From contig NC_085922.1 in the NCBI RefSeq assembly GCF_035222485.1, positions 3,363,001-3,427,000 on the forward strand: DNA of 64,000 nt, in the 5' to 3' direction. The notes beneath the pieces are model-generated. The model ran no database searches. It had not been told where the DNA came from and saw only the letters and a program-made list of their open reading frames with translations. This document shows positions 55,501 through 64,000 of this stretch, in pieces; within the stretch, counting starts at the first letter, position 1, and the number at the start of each line of letters is the position of its first letter. A program made the position numbers and the translations under genes. Origin of the DNA: Podospora pseudoanserina (lineage: Eukaryota > Ascomycota > Sordariomycetes > Sordariales > Podosporaceae).

Positions 55501-58500
55501 GTCAAACACCACCTCTCCGGTGATCGCTTTGCTGGGGAAGGGGTATGAGGTGGGGAACAACAGAGATAGACGATCTTTTGGCTTCTTCGAAATAGCGTTG
55601 AGGGCGAGGTAGGACTGGATGATCTTGGGGATGTAGTCGGGAATTTCAGGGCCAAGGTGTTCAACCTGGCTGGCGAGGACGGAACAGCATAGCCGAACCT
55701 GATCCTTCCATTGCTCGGTAACCTCATCGGTGTACCCCCAGTGCGGTGCAATCCACCTGACGGTATTGGCGCTCAGGGCAGACCGCTGTTCTGGGTGAGA
55801 AAAGATGTCCAGCTTGGCATAGTTGATGATGAGAACCAGCTTGTACAGGACAAGTTTGCCCTTGACCATGGAGCAAGAATCCATAAAGTCAATAGCAATA
55901 TGGAGAATCTCTTCCGTGGTCAACAGTCCAGCCAGCTCTGGGAGCCAAGTGTGAAAATGCTGAACAGCAAGCGTCTGGCTTCCCACCAATACCGGTGCTG
56001 TACTCCGCATCATGGCATCGAGGGCCTTGAAGATGCTTCGAAGGTGGCGCGTGAACCCGGGGTTTGTACTGGTGATCCCAATGCCGGCCTCCTTGACCTT
56101 TTGCTGGCCGCGGGCATGCGTGATGAACTTGAGAATATGCCGTGCCACCTTGAAGGTAGCGCGCAGTTTCCTTGCCGTTTCTGGTTCAGTTGGCTTGGAC
56201 AAAAGTCGAGTAAACGATCTGACCAGGCAAGGCGTCGCAAACGGATAGTTGAACTTGCTCTCAGCATACTGGTCGACCAACGGAGACAGGTTGAATCGTC
56301 GATCGTGTACAATGTCGAGCACCCTAACCAGCGCGGTGAAGACGAGGTCCTCATAGTCATCGTTACCAGAGTAGGCGACGAGAATTCCAAACAAGGCATC
56401 CAGAACATCGTTGAGCAACTTGACAACCTCAATCTCGGCCACAAAGATGAACTGCTTCAGAAGATCAGGAATTGCTTCCTGCGCAGAGTCCTTCCACCCC
56501 AGTAGTCTCAACATGATCTTGTCCTGGGAAAACCTTGTGCTGCAAAGATATGTCTCCACGCGAACCATGGCGATTGGGCCGGTCACTTCTGCCTGGTGCT
56601 CCTCCCTGCCCCTGAAAGCAAACGGCAGGCTGAGATACCCGCCCTTGCCCTGCGCATTTTGCTGTGCAGAGACGGTGTTTTCGTCCAACCGGTAGAGAAC
56701 CAAAGAGTGAGAACCATCGTGGATGAAGGCTTGCTGATCCCATAGGGGCATGTATGCGACTGCAAAGGCGCTGTTGGGTGCATCCGCAAGCTGCATGACA
56801 ACATGGGCTTGGTGCACATCCGCTGGCGCGATCACCAGCTTGATGGTTTGTTTCCATGGCTCCCCACGCTCGGCAGCAACCGTCTTCCAAGTGCTGATGC
56901 ACTCGGTATTGGAAGACGGGAATATGCAATTGTCGATGCGCTCGCCTGAGTGCCTCCTCACTTCGAGTGTGAGCTGCAGATTGTTCCCGTGAATACTACT
57001 CGGAAGGGATGCCGGGCTGCCGCCATATCGAGACAATAGCGTTTGGCGGGTCAGGGCCGCCTCGTCGATTGTTAAATAGATGTCAGACCTCGGTTTTGTT
57101 GGCGCCCCTGAGAATCCCATCTTGTTTGTTTTGCAGATGCCCGCCAACACGGTGGGGGTGGCTTTGATGAGCACATCCGCATCCGGGTTATTGAAGGCAC
57201 GCAAATGTACCTGGAGCCGCTCGGCTCTCCTCGACTTCTCATAAGAGCCGGGCTTGCTATCCAGGACCTCACGTATTACCGGGTCCCATTCCTCTCCGTC
57301 TCCACGCTCTGTCGCAAACCGGGCAGACGGGGCCCACAGGGTCACGATATGTTCCACCTCATCCTCCTGCTTCATGGTAGAGTTCAGCCTGAGCAAGCCA
57401 ACACCCACTGTCCTGTCAGCAGTCTGGGTAACGTATCCGTCTACGGAAGACCGCCCGTTCTTGGAATTGGCTGTGCTCGGCGGATGGCCATCTCTGCTCT
57501 CGGCCCCTGCTGTGGTGGGTGATGCTATTTCCTCCGGCTGCTCAGATAGCGAATCAAGCTTATTGTTGCCTCTGGAGAATGCGGACCTTGTGCTCTTACC
57601 CGCCCACATCAAGCTCCGGCGCATTGACTTGTTCCCGGAAGACAATGGTGGTTTTGTTGGATCCTTGGAGAATTGTGGCAAGCTCTGCGACATCGAACCA
57701 GACCTAGAGCTAGGCTTAGCAGCAACCACCTGTTGCGGCGCGCGAATCTTGACAATGAGGAACAATTCGGAATCTATCGACGAAACATCTCCAATCTCAG
57801 CGGCAGTAAGATCAGCAAAAAGCGTCCGCATTTGGTTGTTTCTCGTCAGTTGGCCCATCTGCCCACCGCCAGGCATTTCGACGATGTAGCTTTCGGATAT
57901 GGTGGTGAGCTTGCCGCCTCCCGTCTTGGTCGCCAGATACAAAACCAGAGTGGTCGCCTCGGTGGATGCGCCTGCCAGCCCCTTGATGTCTACCATTAGG
58001 TGGTGGAGCGCCGTCAGTTCGATCTGGGGCGTGGGTGTCTCGTCCAACAGGCTCATGATGGACTGCAACCTCGTTATTTCTACCACCGAATCGTCTCCAG
58101 TCAATACCCTCCCTCGGGCGTGCGGATCGCGCACGATAACCTCCCCACCGCATAGCTTGTTGACCCGAACCAAGTCCCAAACCGTCTTCTCGCGCAGATT
58201 TTCGTATTCCCACGTCGTAAGTACATCGTGCAAAAACTGTTGTCTCGAGAAGTTCAGCGTAACTATAAGCTGTGAAAGATTGTCGAGTTTGGCGTATTGA
58301 CGGGTCAGGAGTAGCTCGTGGAGGTTGGTCGAGTGCCATTCTCGCAGGCACGACGCGATCTCGTCGATGAGCGGTTCCGAGGCTGAGGTGGGCGTCTCGT
58401 CACCAATCTTGAGCATTGGTACTGGGGCTGGCTGACGAGGCGCATTTGGATCCCGTCGCACTGGCACCGAAAGCAACCCATTCTTCTGCAGGCCCCTATT

Positions 58501-58899
58501 CCTGTCTTTCCTCCTCTTTTTCTCGCCATTGGGAACCAATCCACCCTTGGCAGAATCGCTGCCTATGTATAGGGGGTCTGTCGCGACGCCATCCTCGCTG
58601 TCGGCCTCATTGTCGTCTGTTTCGTCGCTCTCGCCGAGCACTTCGCGTACTTCGACACAACTCCGCGGAAAGATGCCGCTGAATACGCGGGCCTCGAGGG
58701 TGTGGCCCTTTACGCTTGTTAAACCGGCAAGCAGACTCGGTGGTGACACCAGGTACCCGCGAAACCAATCACCGTCGGGTGTCTCTTCAATGATGTACAG
58801 CTCGTCGCCCAATTCGAGGGGTAAGTCGGCGGGACTCGAGGCAGCGAAGGGGTAGGTCGCTACGGCGAAGGCGATGCGAGGCAGCGGTTGCCAGGGCAT
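52568..58899 (-). CDS. DOCK-family guanine nucleotide exchange factor (Dck1-like, 2 exons)
   Basis: DOCK proteins activate Rho/Rac GTPases, usually with an ELMO partner, to control polarity and actin. Exon 1 is 58899-53397 and exon 2 is 53331-52568, joined by a 65 bp intron (GTAAGT donor, GCTGCAG acceptor) so that DLQK runs into YFETTYATEIALF; the product is 2088 aa. An N-terminal SH3 domain (AFAVATYPFAASSPADLPLE, then GDWFRGYLV) is followed by the C2-like DHR-1 region (about residues 600-780, with DIYLTIDEAAL), armadillo-like helices, and the DHR-2 exchange domain near 1450-1800 (HFERKERIYFDMIKHFEDGE, FAKLARTERAIANIYETI, PKYFKVIYKGLGFPANVRDK). A Ser-rich tail closes the protein. Length and order match fungal Dck1/DOCK180 relatives. 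Confidence 0.95.
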
Positions 58900-60660
58900 T
58901 GTGTCCAGCCGGAAGGCATCTATGGTCTCTCAAGTCGCGAGTTGAAAGTGACGAGCGCAGCGCAGTTGGGGAAATATGATTCGGGGATGGTCCCTGGAGA
59001 GAATTAAAAGGCGATTGCGCGTGCGCCTTTCCCGTCAAGAGAGCGATGGGGTCGCCTGGGACCGTCCCAAAATGATGATTTTGCGTCGGTCGGTCGGTCG
59101 GGACGATATTGACGGGCCGGTGCACGTGGTCGAATCGTCGTCGTGCTCGTGAGAGGGTCGTCTGTCTGTCTGTCTGTCTGTATTTCTCAAAAGATGTCGG
59201 AAAAAGCTTTGACGTCGACGCTGCTGGGGAGAGCGGGCACGGCAGCGGCGCAGGGAAGGGGCTGTCTGGGTCGGGTTTGCTGCGATGTCACCTCTATTTC
59301 TTTTAGGGATTATTGATTTTAGCAAGCTTCCAGTTGGGCGGACTTCCGGGCTCTGCACACCACGGAACGTTTGGAAGCCTGGGGGGGGAAACGAGTGTGG
59401 GAATGGCGAAATTGGCGAGAAGGAGCGAGCGAAGGGAATTAAGGTCGGTAGGAAGAGCTCACCCCTGAAGCAAATCGATGTGCGTTGGAGTTGAACAGCG
59501 GGAGAGGGGAAGCCACTTTTGCAGGGGTCTCGATTTGGCACTGGACAAATTGATGGACTGAGAATGTCTCTGCCGACCACACTTGTTGATCAAATCTTTG
59601 GGGGTTTAGCAATTAAGGTTCCGACACTGGACTCTCTCCGAGAGCGCGTTTTGTTGAAAAGGTTGGCACGCTCTCTGTTTGTAGTAGTGTAGTAGCAGTT
59701 TACCTATTGACCTGGGCTGTTTGGCGCCAGCAGATGTGCTGTGCTGTGCTGAAGAAGATTTTTTGTGATCTAGTTTCTTTTTTTCCCAAGTTTTCTTCCT
59801 GCAGCGGTAAACTCCATGTCTCACAATATGACAACTCGATCGATGGACGTCTTCTTCCCAAATTGGCTGATCTGCGTGTACCTCTGCGGCTGCGGCCCGT
59901 CGAGCGACTTACCCCTGAGCTGATGCTTGTTTGTGTGGAGCTGTCCCTCATCAGAGTCAACAACTGTTGTTCTGATGCCTGCTCCTCACCCCGTGATGGT
60001 CAGCAGTCTGATCTATCAAGGCCGTATCGTATCTCCCTCACCGTCCAACACACACACACACACACACACACACAAAACCTGGAATACTGATCTGGAAGAT
60101 GGCACGCTACGTGGGAGAACTGATGCTAAACGCTCAGACCCTTTCGGATTTGCTCCATCAGCCAATTCCCCACACTACGCATCAGTGGGTCTGTGCTTAT
60201 CCGCACCCCGGTGGAGGTGGTCTGGACTTGCTGGAAGCTTTCACAAGTGCAACTTGACTCGATGTTCAGTATCATTTGAGTCGAGGGTAGGAAAAGAACA
60301 TTTTCAGTCTTATCTTGAATATCTTTTCTTACAACCCAAGCCGGTTGAAGTCGAAGCATCCAAGATGGCCCGTTGCTGTCATTAAACTTAAGTGGATCCT
60401 AGCTTTCCTTCCTGCATCAGTGGCCGGGATGACTGCGCAACAACCACCTCAAGATCGGGTTAGGGTTATGGATTAGTGTCAACCTGCTGTGCCTCTTCAT
60501 CAGGCATCACAGTGTACAGCCAACAGCAAGAACTGGCGAAGACGCACATCTTGTGCATATACCCCGCTTGATAGCCTCTATATCATCTGCTCTAACCCAA
60601 GCACAATGCTGCCGATACTCTTCCCTCCTCGTCATCTCATCCTGAATTTTCCCAGCAACA
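58900..60660. other. Divergent upstream region of DOCK and HeLo-like genes
   Basis: No gene is supported. A GTCT tetranucleotide run lies at 59159-59180 and a (CA)n run at about 60049-60074. GGGTTAGGGTTAT is at 60457-60469, about 190 bp upstream of the ATG at 60661. The DOCK leader seems long and contains short upstream open frames. Confidence 0.5.
60049..60074. repeat. (CA)n dinucleotide microsatellite
   Basis: About 13 uninterrupted CA units in a non-coding region between two divergent genes. Confidence 0.95.
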
Positions 60661-62584
60661 ATGGCTGAGGTCGCGAACATTGTTGCAGGCGTCTTTCAGT
60701 TGATTCCTCTTTGCAACGGTATGAATTCTTTACCTGGATATATCGGTGTAATAGTCCGAGAGCTCTAACAAACAATAGCCGGATTCGTTTTGATCAAAGA
60801 TGTTGTACAGCTAGAGCAGAAACTGAGCGAGCAACGGATACGGATTCAGAATCATCAAAACGTATGATACCTGCCGTCCTAACATGGTCAGTAGATAAGG
60901 TATCTACTAACAAATATCTACAGAATTTCCGGTCATGGTGTGAAATATGGGGGCCCTCCGAAACTCGAGAACGAAAGTTTAAACACTACGCCCAGGACAA
61001 CCCAGTGAGCGCCAAAGCTGTGCTGCGTCAGCTGGCTCTCAACTCTCGCCTGTTCTTTGACATCAAAGGCCTTGACCGATATGGCTTCGAGATCAAGAAG
61101 CTGATACCCACGGACCACCGAATTCAACACCTTGACGATTTTCACTTTGAAACCAATGCTGACCTCGACCCGCAAAACATCAACCGCTTCGAGGCCAAAT
61201 GCAACACCAACTTATTGGTGATGAGAAGAATCCAGTTCTCACTGGTAAGCGGTGGAAAGGGCGTCGATGAACTGATTGCAAGATTCCGAGAGTTCAATGA
61301 GGTCTTATGGGGTTATGGCCAGCCCTTGGAACTGGCCCGTCTAAACAAGGGCATATACGACAACCTCAATCAGCTGACGGGAGATCAACTAGATAAACTT
61401 CTCGCCGCCTACACGCGGGAGTCTGAGACCTCACGAGACTCAGTGAGTGCTGGTAACTATCGTTCGTTGGCAAAGATGATCAACTTGCGAGCCCATGCCA
61501 TCCAAGGGGCTCCTGGAAGACCCCATGTGTTTGGAGCCAGTTCGTTTCACATGACAGACAACTACAGAGTAGACAGTCGCGGCACGTCCACAATGGCGCT
61601 TCTTTACGATTATCCAAAGAAAGGTGATCACCGAGTTGCGCTCATAGAATGGGTGCAGAACGCACAGGTTTCAGGCAAAAGACGGGAGATTGAGAAACTG
61701 GCACTTCTATTGAATGTTCCCAAGCCAGACGAGATGTCTATGCTTGACTCCTATGGAATATTAGACGACCTACAACGCACCAACCGGCTTGGTTTTGTCC
61801 TAAAACCGCCCATCAATATCCGAACTAATCTTCCTCAACCATTGCCACCAGGAGCCATCTCGGAACGACGGATGCCCATCAACTTGAGACAGCTCATCAA
61901 AACCCGGGATGGTCTGGACCTAGGCGTGAGGTTCGACATTGCCAAGAAGCTTGTTGATGCTGTCCACATGATGCACGCCGTAGACTGGGCGCACAAGTAT
62001 GTTGCCCCATCACACTTCAAGCCTGACACGGCTAATCGTTTACATAGGAACATCCGACCCAACAACATTTTGTTCTTCCCTCTGGGCAGTATTGGCGACG
62101 AATCCTCGACCCAAGCCGCCCACAGAGTTTTTGACCTTTCGAGTCCTTTCATCGCTGGTTATAGCAACGGCGCAGCTTCTGGTATCAACTTGAAACTCGA
62201 CTACTACGAGCATCCAGCAAGACGCAACGACCCTCAGATAGCCTATCGACGCCTCTATGATCTCTATAGTCTGGGCTGTGTCTTGCTTGAATTGGCGCTC
62301 TGGACAACGATAGACAAACAAATTGAGCACGATCCCGGGAGCAGAGAAGCGTCTTACAAGGTCATCCGAGCGCTTTCCCTTAAACCTACGTTGGATAGGT
62401 GAGTGTCAAGCCATCTACCCCAAGATAATGAGCAGTGAGCTGACAATTTTCGTGCAGGATGGTGGGCAAGATCTTTGCAGACGTCATCCGCGACTGTATC
62501 GCCCTGGGTGAGAAGAGTTCACTCGACAACCCTGCAAAGTTCGGCACGGATATCGCATCCAGGTTGGCTCAATGTGTTGCTTGA
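60661..62584 (+). CDS. HeLo-like helical-bundle plus pseudokinase protein (5 exons)
   Basis: Exons are 60661-60718, 60779-60861, 60924-61996, 62048-62400 and 62460-62584, all in phase, giving 563 aa. The N-terminus (MAEVANIVAGVFQLIPLCNA, then VVQLEQKLSEQRIRIQNHQN and FRSWCEIWG) matches the start of HeLo/prion-inhibition domains, membrane-targeting helical bundles that cause cell death in fungal incompatibility. The C-terminal half is kinase-like: IAKKLVDAVHMMHAVDWAHK, NIRPNNILFFP and LYDLYSLGCVLLELALWT. The catalytic loop has Asn where the HRD aspartate should be, and the DFG position reads SPFIAGYSNG, so the fold is probably catalytically dead. The combination resembles the four-helix bundle plus pseudokinase layout of MLKL. 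The family call is strong for the kinase part and moderate for HeLo. Confidence 0.85.
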
Positions 62585-63875
62585 GGTCTTTATACTTTGA
62601 TCAGGCGTGGCCTTTATTCATTCTCAAGGATAATACCTACATCTCAAGTCACCGCTTCCACAATTCTTCCCTCGGGATACCCTGATAACTCAAAAAGCCT
62701 ACGTATTACCTTTCAACGCCTGTCGGCTATCCTTGGAGACCACGTAACTCAAGCAATCACAAGTTCGAGGGGAATGATGTGAAAGTTTGACTTGCTTACC
62801 CCCCCTCCCCCTCCACATCCCAAACCAGACTTAATATCGCCAGCGTCGTTACAAATTTGGTAAGAGAAGCCATGGCCTTTCCAACTCTGTTGGCGAGTAG
62901 TTTATACCCCATACCCATCTCAGCTCATCTGACTGAAGTGACAATCAACGTTCCCGAAAAGAGCGCCAGATGGCAAACCAGGTAACTCGCCGGAATTAAG
63001 TAAGAGGTCCCCCAACCAGTGAACCCACCCCGTTCCTTCCTCGAGTCTGCCCCCTGTCTTCGGTTACCAGTTGTCAGATTTCAAGAGCGCTCTTACCTCA
63101 CCTGGGCGGTCGTAATGCCCCAACTCGACGGGCACCTCAGTCATCTCCGCCACTTCTTCCATTCCCAACCCAACCCCCTTCCCCAGATAACCATCCCTCC
63201 TCCTCCACAACCTCCCCATCCCCAACCCTCCAAACCCCTACGTCACCACTTCTCACCCACCCTCACCCATAAATCTCTTTCTCCTCTCCCATCACCCAGC
63301 AGGGTGATATACTTGAAGCTTTGACCAAGCCATGCTGGTATCACACTTCTTCCAGCAAGAGCTCGTGGCCTATCGATCAATATGGTGGTGCTTCACTGCC
63401 GTATTCTCATCCCTGGTCTGGTCTTCGGACTGGGGATGAGGATGCTATCTCTCTTTTCCCCTTGCTCAGCGCTTTGTGGTGACGAGGGGATGGGAGTCAA
63501 CCTTGATGGATGGTCAAATCCCACCCTGGCTTGATACAACGTCTGGGTGTGGGACTACGTCTGTTCTTAGAGCTAGATGCTTCTGAGCACGTATGGCTTG
63601 AACAGACACGGATCAGAAATAACAATACTGCATGATATCATCATAACCAATTCTTTTTTAGACCACAACCAACGAAAAAAACAACCATTTGCTTTTCCGC
63701 GCCCGCGCTGCCTACTGTCTCTTTTGTCTGCCTCGCCTTTTTGCCCACCCCAATCTTGCTCTAATCATGACAACGCTTGCATGTACATTTCGAATTCTTA
63801 AAAATCTTGATTTCATCGCCCCATATCCTCCTCTCTTCAACCACCTCTATTTCTCCTTGATCTCCCAATCAACCC
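62585..63875. other. Intergenic, no supported gene
   Basis: C/T-rich with many short frames and no domain. It holds the 3' regions of two convergent genes. Confidence 0.5.
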
Positions 63876-64000
63876 TTAAAGCTGATCATCCGGTGCCGCA
63901 ACCTGCGCCTCGCCCTTCTCATTTGGTTCCCTGTAGTAAGGGAGGTACTGGCTCAGAGTCTTGGGACCGAAATGTCTGACGAGCGCATCCATCACAGTGA
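63876..64000 (-). CDS. 3' end of an unidentified gene (partial)
   Basis: At the right edge the minus strand reads an open frame of 40 residues ending in TAA at 63878-63876: MDALVRHFGPKTLSQYLPYY, then a hydrophilic tail rich in Glu and Ala. Composition and frame are coding-like, and the gene continues beyond the window. I do not recognise the protein. Confidence 0.6.
   Translation of the reverse strand, partial: TVMDALVRHFGPKTLSQYLPYYREPNEKGEAQVAAPDDQL

Noticed and set aside
1-64000. CRISPR arrays, bacterial operons, transposases or viral genes
   Set aside because: No regular spacer-repeat structure, transposase or integrase motif, or long terminal repeat was seen; the window is eukaryotic.

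Overview
This window is nuclear DNA of a filamentous ascomycete, most likely a Sordariomycete and probably of the Sordariales. The evidence is genes split by 46-110 bp introns with GTRNGT-type donors and CTAAC-like branch sites, HET-domain proteins, a Clr5-like/ankyrin protein, a secreted CE1 esterase, a tyrosinase, and long A/T homopolymers between genes. No organism name is encoded, so the order-level placement is inference.

Left part (1-26.8 kb), accessory. Four small proteins (about 159-679, 3485-3916, 5201-5611, 10539-10844) share a C-terminal motif A-x-x-[LA]-[IA]-x-x-F-[DEN]-x-x-F and look like a dispersed paralogous family that I do not recognise. Between and after them lie an F-box gene with an early stop (7053-8416), an ankyrin gene and a GDPD-like gene that look like one broken locus (12361-15448), a small secreted But2-like protein (16321-16848), a CE1 esterase (18775-19819), a Clr5-like/ankyrin protein (22061-24692), and a decayed CRC-like/RanBP2-zinc-finger locus (25695-26804).

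Central part (26.9-43.8 kb). Two housekeeping or regulatory genes, SDA1 (ribosome biogenesis) and a bZIP factor with a polyglutamine tract, are followed by a divergent pair of HET-domain genes (34781-37270 and 38097-39869), a secreted tyrosinase (40017-41312) and an intracellular GH13 alpha-amylase (42107-43756).

Right part (45-64 kb). A large conserved fungal membrane-anchored protein (44990-48220), a degenerate tRNA-like sequence (49057-49128), a type II membrane glycosyltransferase-like protein (49316-50771), a DOCK-family guanine nucleotide exchange factor (52568-58899), a helical-bundle plus pseudokinase protein resembling MLKL in architecture (60661-62584), and the 3' end of an unidentified gene running off the right edge (63876-64000).

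The window mixes conserved genes with allorecognition-type genes: two HET proteins, the HeLo-like pseudokinase, two ankyrin proteins and an F-box protein. Several accessory genes carry stop codons or frameshifts, some beside homopolymers. The best candidates for something undescribed are the four-member small-protein family and the HeLo-like pseudokinase. All exon joins below were derived by hand from splice signals and reading phase.
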